Source: Congeria kusceri
Lineage: Eukaryota; Mollusca; Bivalvia; Myida; Dreissenidae
Length of the DNA: 64,000 nt
Direction: 5' to 3'
Assembly (NCBI GenBank): GCA_027627225.1
Contig: CM051024.1
Coordinates: 81,376,704 to 81,440,703, forward strand
Shown: positions 1 through 11,613 of the stretch, one piece after another
Layout: each line of letters opens with the position of its first letter
Position numbering within the stretch: position 1 is the first letter of the stretch
Program-made: the position numbers and the translations under genes
Notes under the pieces: model-generated
The model's input: the letters and a program-made list of their open reading frames with translations, nothing else
The model's database searches: none
Told to the model about the DNA's origin: nothing

Positions 1-128
1 GGTGCTGTGTGCTCCCGTACGTCAGTCCGCCCCGCCTGTCGACTGATGGTTGTATATCGATATGTTAATGTATGGGGAGGGTGTCATTGTGTTGGTGCTG
101 TGTGCTCCCGTTCGTCAGTCCGCCCCGT
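1..128. repeat. Tandem repeat, 94-bp period, cut by window edge
   Basis: A 34-nt block starting GGTGCTGTGTGCTCCCGT occurs at 1-34 and again at 95-128 with one mismatch, giving a 94-bp period. Only one full period is visible, so the array probably extends left of the window. No coding role is seen. Confidence 0.7.
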
Positions 129-2432
129 ATTCCATCGCAGCGATGATGATGATAATGGCAAAGGCTATCTATAATGAAATAAAGAATGGACACAGAAAAT
201 ACCACGAACGAGAACTTATTATTTTTCGTGTAAATACGAGTCAATAAAACATTAGACACGAATAGTAAACATATACAATTTGGAATTAATTATTCTATAA
301 CAAACGTCACAACTATAACAATAACGAACTGTGTTTTCAATATTCTGTCCGCGAGGCGTCCACACAGAGAGTGCACTATAAGTCACTCTAACGTCGGCGA
401 TTGTCGTCATTACTTTGACAATCATCTTAGATCAGCGGTAATCACAAGAGATACTCGCCTTATCAAGTTCTGTGTCAAGAACAATTGCGTAAATGATCGC
501 TTCCTTCATTGATCAATCGCAGGTTCTGTACATCAGAGCTGTCAGGACTTGAATGAGATATTCGAGAGCGCTTCAGGAGTGCCATATGGCGTCTATGTAC
601 ACTGTCGATTGATGAATTTAAGGGACGTCCCCAGTAAATGTCTTTAAACTCTCTTAAACAGCCTGTGTTACTGAACACAACTTTGGTAACCCATTTATTT
701 ACCCCGTACTAAGACTAAAAACTTTTTCGAACACTATAGCAATATTATTGTTTTTAGCATAAACGGGGGGTTTCCGATATTCTAAACAATCCTAAAATTG
801 CCGGTACATCTTGCGTTATTGTTTAAAATATTTGGAAATAGTTTGATTACTGTATTTAACCTGACGAGTTATTGACAAACGGTCAAAGTACCTTTATACA
901 TGTGCTAGGAAAGTTACAGATAAAAAACATAAGGCCTTAGGCCAACTATCAAACTGCTGGGATCCAGAGCAGCAAACTCATACCAATACTGCGATTTGGG
1001 GAGTAAGGTCTAAAGCCTAAGATTCATAACTACTATTTGTGGCAAACATGGGAAAGATCTAAAGATAAGCATAACCGTTATTGAATTCAGTTACTGGCTA
1101 TAACAAGCTAGTGCGCATGACCATTTATGAAGACATATTTTCCTTCAGAATCATAATGACATACAGCAGACAACATTAGCAGATGTAGTTAAAAATATTA
1201 TGGTTGAATATGTAGTGTCCGTGACAAAATTAAAGATATAGATCTACATTTGTAACTTGTATTAAAAAAAATAAACTTTACTAAACATTGTAAAACTATG
1301 CACTAAATTAAGTTGTTTTTAACGTTTTTTAGGTCATGCATACGGCACATGTGAGTATTTTTACTATATACCAATTAAAGTTGTGTTTTATTACTGTTGT
1401 TCGATCCTAGTACACATAATCATATAATTTATCTATTTATCTCAATTTGTTAAAATATACACTTTTTCGTATTGTTAACTTATCATCATTTAGAAGGGTA
1501 ATGCGCCTTTAAAGTAATAAATACAAAGGCGTAAACCTTTAATGTCATGATATGTCTCACTTATCTGTCAACTCGCGGACCATTCAATCTCTAAACGTTT
1601 TTCTCGTGCTTGTTCTGGTTCACCGTAGATCTGTTTGTGCCAGTTCTTATATTGTTGTTTTTTTCGGTTCTGAAGTTAATTATTGGAATATTAGAACCAT
1701 CCGAGCTATCAGCTAATTCCGTATTCGTGATTATATGACAAAGTGTTGTAAGCACTGTGTTTAATAACGGAATATCCGCTTTAATCCTGTAAACATAGTG
1801 CAAACGTGTGTTGAGTGTGAAAATTATGACAATATTCCATGGACACATAGGAATTGATGAGTTCAAAACTAATAAGGTGTCTTATTATAGCCATGCACGT
1901 GTTTAAGGTGGATTTATATTGTATTGTTTGAATACTGAAATACTATTCGTAGAAATGACACAGCATGGATAATTTGCGTCAGAGATGTAATTCGGAGAAA
2001 ATTATGTGGGGAAATGCAACGGATGATGGTCAGCATAGTATTAAGCAGCGTTTCGAAAGCATTCCTCACATGTTGGTACTGTCAACAATCTGTGTAAATT
2101 ATTGTGATAGCTGTACTGAAAACTGATAGACTTTACTTTAAAGTACAGAAAAATACTAACAATGGCACGCATGCGTTCCACGTATGTACATGGCGGAAAG
2201 TACATCATCATTTAAAGAATATTTAAAGGGGGTTAAAACTAATATCTCATCTCAAGGGCATTACAAGAACAAATATTATAATAAACTTTACGTGATAACG
2301 AGGTTTAAGTTACGTGTGTTTGTGTGCTGATACTTGAGCTGTTACCGTTTTATACCCGAATATCGTGTGCGTTTCTTTGGTAATACGTTGTCTTGGACAA
2401 GCTGTTGCCATATTGTCATCTCTACGGCAATC
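129..2432. other. Gene-free stretch upstream of the GPCR
   Basis: AT-rich DNA with only short, unsupported open frames. It presumably includes the promoter and 5' UTR of the receptor at 2433, but I see no convincing TATA box, CpG cluster or known repeat. Confidence 0.5.
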
Positions 2433-3533
2433 ATGGCCAACGAAACAGATTTCGTGACCACTGAAGCGGTTAATTCAAAGAAGGACTTCATTTCAATATG
2501 GATTAAAATAATTCTATGCATTCTAGTGTTCATAACCATATGTGTAGCCGTCGTGGGCAACACGTTCACGTGCGTAATAGTTTACCGAAAGACGGTTATG
2601 AGAACGGCTAAAAACCTTTTACTAACGAATATAGCGTTGTCGGACTTGGTGCTGTCTTGCACGGTGATGCCGTTCTTGATATTCAAAACAGTGTTCCCGG
2701 GACATTTAGTGGACTTACGCCTGTGTGTTTCATTTTCAATGATCAAAGACGTCACTGTGGCCGTTTCGACCCTTACCTTGCTGATTATAAGCGCAGACCG
2801 GTACATGATTGTTGTTCACAAGAAAGATCGGCTCACCGTTTACATTGCCAAATTATGCATCGCTATCACATGGGGCATTTCAATCCTGTTCACTCTGGTA
2901 CAGCTTGAAAGCAACAGCCAGGAGGCAATTTTGCACGATGTTCTGTTTTGTGATCTACATGGTTCATCTTCAAGATTAACGGTCATATATACGGCAAGCT
3001 TTGTGACGCTGACTTTCATTCTCCCAGTGGCAGCCACATTTTACCTATTCGCCGCCATTTTGAGAACTGTGCAATTAACCTACAAGAAAGTGCATATTCA
3101 TACCGGAAGTAATCTAAATATTACCGTAACGCAGTACAGCAGCAAACTGGGACTTCCTCCGGTGGCGATGCGTTACAGATTCACGGGAGATTTTGAAGCC
3201 AAACGACGCGCATTTGGGACGATATTTATTTTATTTACCACATTATTTTTATGCTGGTTGTTTTATATGACAGAGAGGATTTCCAGAAATAACGGTAACA
3301 AAGAACATACGTCAGTTGATCTAATTGTGAAGTCAGTATTTATATCTTTAGGATTTATTAAAAGTGCGCTTTATCCTGTAATATTCTGCGCGCGCAATCG
3401 TCGTTTCCGGTCAGCATGTGGACGAATTTTGACGGCCAAGCTATGTCTGTTCAAGAAATGTGTCGTCGTCAAGTCTAGACGAATACGCCCACAGAGTCTT
3501 TACGCATACCCTGAATCTGTCGGCCATCTTTGA
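2433..3533 (+). CDS. Class A (rhodopsin-like) G-protein-coupled receptor, intronless
   Basis: A single uninterrupted 366-residue frame. I start it at the ATG at 2433 (context AATCATGG) because the 33 upstream in-frame codons look non-coding and lack an ATG. Seven hydrophobic segments are visible: TM1 about 24-51 (G42-N43), TM2 61-84 (LSDL, D71), TM3 about 100-121 followed by an intact DRY at 122-124, TM4 about 138-158 (W147), TM5 186-212 (P198), TM6 262-282, TM7 295-320. C98 and C173 can form the usual TM3-ECL2 disulfide. N3 is a possible N-glycosylation site. A basic stretch (RNRRFR) after TM7 fits helix 8. Two switches are altered: CWxP in TM6 reads CWLF (274-277), and NPxxY in TM7 reads YPVIF (314-318). 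By family it is a plasma-membrane receptor signalling through heterotrimeric G proteins. The ligand cannot be inferred. Intronless orphan receptors are common in molluscs. Confidence 0.88.
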   Translation: MANETDFVTTEAVNSKKDFISIWIKIILCILVFITICVAVVGNTFTCVIVYRKTVMRTAKNLLLTNIALSDLVLSCTVMPFLIFKTVFPGHLVDLRLCVSFSMIKDVTVAVSTLTLLIISADRYMIVVHKKDRLTVYIAKLCIAITWGISILFTLVQLESNSQEAILHDVLFCDLHGSSSRLTVIYTASFVTLTFILPVAATFYLFAAILRTVQLTYKKVHIHTGSNLNITVTQYSSKLGLPPVAMRYRFTGDFEAKRRAFGTIFILFTTLFLCWLFYMTERISRNNGNKEHTSVDLIVKSVFISLGFIKSALYPVIFCARNRRFRSACGRILTAKLCLFKKCVVVKSRRIRPQSLYAYPESVGHL

Positions 3534-5157
3534 CCATGGTATCCGAAATGAATCTATCCGAAAATATGCATGTTGACGCTGACCTATAGATCAACCAAAA
3601 TTCAGCTGTATATAACGTCCTGCAAAAGTGCGAATTTCGACCCAGGAAAAGGCATCAGTCGTCTAAAATATAACTCAGCCCGTCCTGTGTTGCATTTTAT
3701 GAGAGAACACTAGCATGATCCACTAGCTGATACCGCTCTGACTGGGTAACCTTGACTAACGAACGCAATTGCAAGCATTCTCTGCAACATACTGATGGAC
3801 ACTTTATAAACCGAAGCTATAAAGATCCAAGCTTCAGAAAAAATTACACACGCATGCCGCAGAAAAGTGCAAAAACTAGGTTCCAAACACCAAACGCCAG
3901 AAGACAAATGAGCCACAAGAACTGTCTATTCTGTATTTGCAAATTAAGCCATGGCAAAACTATAAGTTTGTTGTTTCTTAAACAACTAGGTTTCCAACTG
4001 GGCTAGACAAAAGAATCATGCTCGCTGCTGGAATAGGAGGCATTCTGTATTTTGCACTACATACGATCTAGTACGCCTCGACACAACTATATCAAATCTT
4101 CGTTTCGTTCAGCTAGTTCGACTTTCAAATGGAGACTTGTCCAGACACAAACCTGTGAATGGTTCAAGCTGCTTCTCATGTGCTAACAATCATCACACGA
4201 CAACATATTCAATTTGAAAATATTTGTGGAGATTTTAATTGAGTGTCTGTATGCAATCACCTGATGCATATGTCAAATAACAGTGGTGAACACGTGCTTT
4301 GCAGGCACTGTGTCTATTATCTATTGCAATCTAATACTTTGCGTTTTCAGTTTTGTTTAGCTCGAAGAGTGCTATTTTTTATCAGATGATCTATGTTTGT
4401 GTTAATTAGAAACTTAATAGCGTTGCGGTATCTGTATTTTCAATGAATTATATAAAACTTGGACAGAAATAGCCATTTTAAAGCAGAAATGTGTCTTGGA
4501 TCTTCTTTCATACGTCAGCGTGTTCAGGTTTTAATTAGGTTTCTTGTATATACTGATTATAATTAAATCCCATTAATCAAAACTGTTTTTCTCTGAAAAA
4601 AAATCGTCTGATGTTACAAATCTTTTACCGAAGTAAGTTTATCGAAATATATCATGGTCCCTTTATAGTTTGTTTAGTGCTTTGGAATTACATCTACGAA
4701 ATCATGGTTGTATATGTAAACTCGGAACAATATTCATTCTTTTTAACCGAAATGTTGTATAGACATTTTATTTCTTGTGAAAAAAATCAATACATATTTT
4801 AAACGCAATTAATACCCGGTACTCTCTAATTAAATATGTTAATAATCGTGGAACATGTCAATGAAAATATACACTTTCCCGGGTTTTGCGCATGAACACA
4901 TGTATATGTTTTATTTATATTCAGTTTGGCCTTACTCAGCATGTACTAGTGTGTCAATCGAAAATGTTAACGTTCATTAATAACTATTGAAAATTTAATT
5001 AACTATTACATTACCCATTAAATTTTTTTTTTTAATGTGTTAGGCAATGTTTCAATGCTCAGGCATTCACAAGCCAATATAACTCCCAACGTTTGAGCAA
5101 TAACTCATGAGTTATTTGGTTTTTAGAACGCTTTGAGAGAAACGAATTTAGTGTTAT
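3534..5157. other. Gene-free stretch downstream of the GPCR
   Basis: Holds the receptor's 3' UTR and AT-rich intergenic DNA. The longest frames (about 60-85 codons) have no recognisable composition or motif. No repeat structure is obvious. Confidence 0.5.
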
Positions 5158-5825
5158 GTTTGAGGAATTATGCCAGCCTTTCACTATAGAAATTATTAAT
5201 AAAACTATCAATGAATTAAACAAAACGTTCAGGCCCCGATAGGCTTTTAAGATGAGTTCTTCATCTATGATAAAGACCTAATTTTACCATACATTTTAGC
5301 TGTTCATCTTCTGAGCGTTTGTATGAGAAAAAACTAGTATATACAAACAATAAATATAAGTATAGAGGCATAAAGGCATAACATTACTGAGAACATAAGA
5401 AAACTCCTTACACGCATCTAAATATTCGACTTTCACGGAACAGTATTCCGTTGATCTAGAAGCTCAGGCGGGTTTCAGACAAAATATAAGCAACATCGAT
5501 AATAATTTTGTGCTTTGTGGTCTTCAGACGCCTATATTAACCAAGGAAGTCAAGGTGAGTTGGGGGGGGGGGGGGGGTTGTTGATTTTAGTAACGTTTTG
5601 ATAACATTGGTATAGAAATTATTTGGTTTAAACTTATTGACCTAGGCTTTCGAGGCAAAATCTTTAGTATTTTTAAATCAATTTATTCAGCTGTTCGATC
5701 TAGAGTGAAGTTTTGTAATCAGTTATTACGTTGATATTTCGAATGCATGCTAGGTGTGAGACAAAGGGAATGTGTACCTCCTTTCCTGATTCCAACGTTA
5801 TTAAATGATTTAGAATCTACCGTAA
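5158..5825 (+). pseudogene. Decayed non-LTR (LINE) reverse transcriptase fragment
   Basis: Several separated frames read as consecutive blocks of a LINE reverse transcriptase in the correct order: ELCQPFTIEIINKTINEL near 5160-5230, DEFF then ILPYIL near 5250-5300, EAQAGFR near 5458-5480, a GFRGKIF...SIYSAVRSRVKF block near 5645-5720, and LGVRQRE followed by LLNDLE near 5747-5817. EAQAGFR and LGVRQ(G)E are conserved RT motifs of non-LTR elements. The frames shift between blocks, stop codons occur, and no YxDD box was found. A 16-nt G run (5562-5577) lies inside. This is a dead 5'- and 3'-truncated copy; the clade cannot be fixed from these pieces. Confidence 0.72.
5562..5577. repeat. G16 homopolymer
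   Basis: Sixteen consecutive G, directly after AAGGTGAGTT within the decayed LINE. It is the longest homopolymer of G noticed in the window and could form a quadruplex or be a sequencing length error. Confidence 0.9.
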
Positions 5826-5878
5826 AACGGTATCAATGGAATTGAGGTATGTAACGCCACATACATATATGCACGTCG

Positions 5879-5936
5879 CCGCATAAACGTGAACACACGA
5901 TTTCAACGCATATACTGATCGGACACGTTTATGCGG
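5879..5936. other. Short inverted repeat (13-bp arms)
   Basis: CCGCATAAACGTG at 5879-5891 is perfectly complementary to CACGTTTATGCGG at 5924-5936, with a 32-nt loop. The surrounding sequence repeats the motif ACGCATAT several times, suggesting a small palindromic repeat element. Confidence 0.6.
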
Positions 5937-8104
5937 AGACGCGCAACGCATATATTAATCATTGCTTATATGCGTCAGGACTGTGCCTTTATAACGCATT
6001 TAGAGCACTAATATTAATTATTTATAATACGTACAGACGGAAACAAGTCAGGGAATAAGACTGTTGTTTGTAATGATGAAGGAGAACGTTTGTTTGGCTC
6101 GGCTAAGGATCTTCGGAATTCGCCAGCATGACTCACAATAACTTCCTCCTCCTCGTTAGATAAACTGTCTCCATCTATGTTACCTACCTATTGTTATCTT
6201 GTTTATGACCGTTAAGAAAAATAAAAATCAAAACGCTGACAGCGCACAAAAACTGTTGATGACAAAAGAAACTAAAATCATGTGCATTATGAATGCATTT
6301 TTGCTAAAAAGGAAACTGTTTGAATGAAATTCAATTTCCCACCTTCAAACTTAATAATATGGCTTCTTATTCAATAACATTTGCTAAAAAGGAAACATTT
6401 GTTTGAATGAAATTCAATTTCCCACTTTCAAACTTAATAATATGGCTTCTTATTCAATAACATATACGACATGTAACAACAAATATTTGTAAGAAACCAA
6501 CAAATATTTTTAAAGTTAATTATCTTGTTCATACTGCAGTTTTAAAATTAACACATTGCAGTATATTGCTATCAGAATATTCAGAATAAGAATCTTTAAC
6601 AAGAAATAACACTTTCACAACGCGTCAACAATAACCGATGGAGCGAATTAATTAAGTGGTCTTATTCTAGGACACCCAGGTAAATATTTCGGTTACATTC
6701 AAGTAAATAGCGAAAATTGGGGTGTCATCAATTTGACGTAACATTTGTAGTGAATGACTTTTTAGAAACTGTAATGATATTAAATCACATCATATACACA
6801 TTATAATACACCTGACATACATTATCTCTGATAATAAAAAGTTAAGAAAACATTCGCGAATTTTTGCTGTTTTGAAAAAGGATCTTTTCAGGTTTCGATT
6901 TCCTGACTCGTAGCCTGCAAAGAAAAGAAGTAGTTTTTCGCGATGCCTGTTTTTGGAAATTACCCTCTCAAGAGACCGTTGCATCGACATTGAACGTGTA
7001 ATTGATATAAAAGGGACAAACAAAATGCTTTAAAAAGAGATCATTTTATTTAGAGTTATAATATTACAAAATACATACATAAGATGTTTGACAAGCGATT
7101 GATTCAGAACAGAACAGTATTTTAATAGCGATTACTAGAACTATTGAATAAGAATTATTAAAGGATTGTGAAAATGGTATATAAATAATAAAAAATACTA
7201 TATTTTATAAATCAGATGGCTTCAAACATAACACCGGTGGAATTATTAATTATTATTGTATGCATCTTTATTTCAAATTATTACCATGACGGCACATAAC
7301 TATGCATGAATGATTATCATACTTATATAACGTACAAATATTTATAAACCAATAATAACTATGAACATGAGCATGCATACAATCTATAAAATAATAACCA
7401 GTCGCAACAGCACACCAAAAATTAATGTGAGTAAAATAACAGACAACTTTGTTCAACAAAAAACAAACAATGGTAAAAACGGTGGACACGAAAGCATAAT
7501 CACGCAAAGGTTTAACCACAAAATCAACCACAGCCTTCATTGAACAGAGCCAAATCTTATAACCTATTTGTAGTATATTATTTCGATGAAATGGATATAT
7601 ATTTTTGTTTTCAAAACGACCCTCATATTTAACTATAAATTAAGTATAAACTAGTTTAGAAACTGGTATAAAATAAGTTTGACCCCAATGAATATTTATC
7701 CAATATATATATTTTTTTTTTAACACAACTTTTTAGTATGAACATGAAAGACCAAGATAATATGCATCATTAACTTATACAACCGTGATGGAAGGCGTAA
7801 CAGTTGTCTGCATGTGTGCATCAATGCACGTAACAAATTTGGTAAAGTTATGATAAAACAAAAAACTGGCACTAAGTTATTTAGAAGAATAGTAAACCAT
7901 AAACATAAAACTGACCTATTCAATATAACAGATGCCTGGAATAATCTTAGAAATACCTTTAAAACGTTATGGAAATATTTAAAGCAATATCAAACACTCA
8001 AAATAATAAATTAATAATGCTTTTTCATAATTTCCGTGGTATTCCACTGTATATATGCTGAAGCAAAGTACATGTTATCAATGTTTTGTGTATATATATA
8101 TATA
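5937..8104. other. Gene-free AT-rich stretch
   Basis: Contains the duplicated block at 6301-6463 and otherwise no recognisable gene. Frames of 60-90 codons on both strands lack conserved motifs and are treated as chance. Confidence 0.5.
6301..6463. repeat. Tandem duplication, about 80-bp unit, two copies
   Basis: The block starting TTGCTAAAAAGGAAAC at 6301 is repeated at 6381 with about three differences. The two copies are adjacent, consistent with a recent local duplication. Confidence 0.85.
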
Positions 8105-8106
8105 TA

Positions 8107-8960
8107 CAGTAGAACCTGTCTAAACCGAACGGCGTCGGGACCGGGCCGATCGTTCGGTTTTCAGAGGTGTTCGGTTTACCCAGGTTTTTTTAAATGTCAT
8201 ATTCCTTTAAAAATTTACGTTCTTTTATATATGTTTATTCGAGTATATAATAAGACAAGACAACATGTTAACGTTTACACTTTTATATAATTGTTTATTA
8301 TTTTTGTTATTTACGATTAAAAATGTGTATTTGCACATAAAACGACACTCAAATTATCAATCAAACAAGTTCATGAATGTATGTTATGTACAACCTATTT
8401 ACATCTCTTTAAAGAAATCGTTGACTGCTTTTATAAGTTTAAACATTTTTATTTTAGCTTGATCATGTCGCAATCGTTAGGTTTCAAGAGATCAGTGCCA
8501 GAATTTACTATATATATACATTAACTACATTATTGTGAAACATAAAAAATTGTACAGCGTAAATGAATTTCAACATAAAACACGACCGAATAATCTGTTT
8601 TTCACAAGTTGACTATTGTCCTATGCACCAACTTGCTAATTGCTAATTGCACCACTGTCCCGTTATCACCACGGCGAGTATGCCCGTTGTGTGTACTTGT
8701 GTCACCAACTATCGAGTTCACACTTCCGCGGTATCGCGAAGTGACACCTAACAGGATACACCGTTAGGTTTATTCATTTTTTTAAGATTGAATGAGATCA
8801 CATTTGTGAAAAAATCGTTCGGTATTCGGTTTGGACAGGGTTCGGTTTATTAAGGTTTTTTGATAAATAAAATAATAAGGAAAAAAATCGGGACCAACAC
8901 AGCCGTTCGGTTTGGACCGGGATTCGCTTTCACATGGTTCGATTTGGACAGGTTTCACTG
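8107..8960. mobile_element. Pogo/Tigger-like MITE with TA target duplication
   Basis: The left end begins CAGTAGAACCTGTCTAAACC and the right end is its imperfect inverse (GGACAGGTTTCACTG, 8946-8960). Both are flanked by TA (8105-8106 and 8961-8962). CAGTRGAACC-type ends with TA duplication are typical of pogo/Tigger members of the Tc1-mariner superfamily. Subterminal direct and inverted TTCGGTTT motifs occur inside both ends (8152-8176, 8820-8925). There is no transposase frame in its 854 bp, so it is non-autonomous. Confidence 0.78.
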
Positions 8961-8962
8961 TA

Positions 8963-10458
8963 TATGCTGCAACAAAGTACACGTAATCAATGTTTTTTAA
9001 GGCATACTCAAACACTCAATAATAAATGCTGCTTAATAACATTCAGTGTATCAATGCTGAAGCAAATGTCACTCTTATACAACAAAAACTCAATACTTAT
9101 AACTAAAACAATAACACAATAAAAAATGTTATCAGGAAATGCAACATTATAATACAGTCAACACATAAATACGTGATGTAATTAAGCAAAACCTAAAACA
9201 AATTTAGAAAGTCTCGTAACATTTGATTGCGTTCAAGTTTTTTACAAACTATAGTACATAATGACACAGTGTTAATAAATAAAAATACGATTGTTGTCTT
9301 ATATTACAAATGACTATTATACTAAGCGAACGGTTTATTTTGCACTAAAATGAAACAAAATACAACAATTGTGGAAATTTGTTAGCTACAAACATGTTTT
9401 GTTTGCCTGAGGACCTCCACCCCTCTGCCCTGTATATTTTTTGGAGATGTAAGTGGATTTTTTTACTAATAATGTAAATGTCAACAATTTTCTTTGCAAG
9501 TAAAGTTAATGTGTCCATAAAACATTCTAAGCTGGACTAACAGTTAACGCCAGTATAGCACTATTCCATATTTGAAAGTAAATCTCATTATAGGATAGAT
9601 AAAATATAAAATGTACTCGTTCTTGTTGTTAACACGCAGTGTAATCAAGTCTTGTAAGAACAACTGGATGATCTTGGACAACTGTAACTTATCAATCATA
9701 ATGTTTAAGTGGTAATGTTTTCTTGTATAAAATGTACATGTGAGACAATTCCAGACATCAACACCACGTACACATTGTACAGAATTCAAAGTTAATAGAC
9801 AGTGATTTAGTAAAGAATTATTTCAATTTCAACTTTCGTAAAATATGGACTTAATCATTTAAAGCAGGTTTGCTTTAATTTAACATTGTGTTGCATGTCA
9901 TTATAGTCGCTATCTAATTGACTAACATATACATTTAACATTGTGTTGCATGTCATTATAGTCGCTATCTAATTGACTAACACATACATTTAACATCGTG
10001 TTGCATGTCATTATAGTCGCTATCTAATTGACTAACATATACATTTAACATTGTGTTGCATGTCATTATAGTCGCTATCTAATTGACTAACATATACATT
10101 TAACATTGTTTTGCATGTCATTATAGTCGCTATCTAATTGACTAACATATACATTTAACATTGTGTTGCATGTCATTATAGTCGCTATCTAACTGACTAA
10201 CGTATACAGAACTAAAACCATACGGCAGCCGATCATGTTAATAATGATGTTATGAACACGAATTCTAAAACGGTATCAGAAAAATATGTACACATAAAAA
10301 TATAACATGCTTAAACACAATACACACTATTTGTCAAATTTAACACCAACGAATGGTTTGCATATATGCATTTTCAAAAAGTGTCTAAATTGGACACATT
10401 TAAACAATTGTTAATATTATAAACGTACAATCTTAAACAATATTTTAAATATAACACT
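8963..10458. other. Gene-free stretch with one minisatellite
   Basis: AT-rich intergenic DNA holding the 55-bp array at 9879-10208. Short frames here show no motif. It separates the MITE from the 3' end of gene A. Confidence 0.5.
9879..10208. repeat. Minisatellite, 55-bp unit, six copies
   Basis: The motif TAACATTGTGTTGCATG starts at 9881, 9936, 9991, 10046, 10101 and 10156, exactly 55 bp apart. Copies differ by only one or two bases, so the array is young or homogenised. Confidence 0.95.
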
Positions 10459-10464
10459 TTTATT
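10459..10464 (-). promoter_or_regulatory. Candidate poly(A) signal of gene A
   Basis: AATAAA on the minus strand, about 230 nt after the gene A stop codon. Placement fits a 3' UTR end, but in AT-rich DNA chance matches are common. Confidence 0.35.
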
Positions 10465-10691
10465 TGTGACAGACAATGGTATCATTTCAATAAATATCAA
10501 CTGATCAACTTCGTAAATAATGATAGCAAAGGTTTACGGAGTATTATCTTTATACGATTCAATATAATTATTATAAAACACATCGTATAAACTTACCGAA
10601 AATGAGATAATTATCCAATTAAATTATTGATGACCAACATCCCGCTAGAGTTTATATGGAGTTCATATAACATCTGTGAATTTTCTTCACT

Positions 10692-11613
10692 CTATGGTGG
10701 TCTCAATTCCACGTTTGATTTATTATACAACAATTGTAACGCGTAGTTCAATCCAAATGAAAACGTTTGGTCCAATTCCATCCCACCAGTCTGGAAACCG
10801 CCAAGGTGTACCATAGATACAGCTATTACCCTTGTTGCGCTTGGATTATTAATCAAATCCGCATTGCCCAGCAATCGGGGTATGCAAACCACAGAACCGC
10901 TGTCACCTTGGGCGGTAAACCTTTCATCTGAACCAGGTAAGTTGTCTATCACCACAACGTAACTGTTAAAAGGCTGTGCAGCTACAGGCAATGCTGGTGG
11001 CGGTAACTCCATGTCCGCAGACGAAATAATTCCAAATGTCAAACCAGATTCACCGCCATGTTTGTAAACGTTAATATGCAATATATTTGCACCTTGTCCA
11101 TCCCAAATCTCCCAGGGTCTGTTTAATCCATCCTCGTCTTTTATATTTGTCTCGCATAAGCGTTCAACATCATCGATTATTTTCAACGCCGTAAAGTCAA
11201 TTAGACGAAAGGAGGTTTCGGCAGAGCAAACTGTTAGATCTGGATTACTTCTCGCAAACAACATGAAATTGCCATCGCTATTTTTGATAAAAACATCTTG
11301 TTCTCTCGCGGGATAACCGAGCAAATGGGCGCACGTAAGGGCGTATTTCCTGTCGTTATCATCAAAAACGAACGCCCCGACTGTGCCGGTGTCAACCGAC
11401 CGTATGACATCTCCGTTTTCGTATTGTATGTTGGTAAGAGGTATTGGTGGTTTGGTCACTTTCTTAACCGACCACGGAAATTCAACACTGTGACGTTTCA
11501 TTATTTCCTTTATTTCTGAGCCAGCTTTCTGCACTTGTTCATTGTTAACCACTGATTCCAAATACACGGTAAATTGATTGTAGACTGTTCCAATACAATG
11601 CACCCCTTTAATG
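10692..11613 (-). CDS. Gene A exon 4 (protease domain, stop codon)
   Basis: The acceptor TTTATTTTCAG precedes position 11613. The exon begins with one base completing a split codon, encodes residues 402-707 and ends at TAG 10692-10694. It contains the whole catalytic triad, so the protease domain is a single-exon module. Confidence 0.88.

Noticed and set aside
3752..4006. An 84-codon plus-strand frame and its opposite-strand partner (3710-3916)
   Set aside because: No motif, no conservation evidence, and both strands are open by chance.
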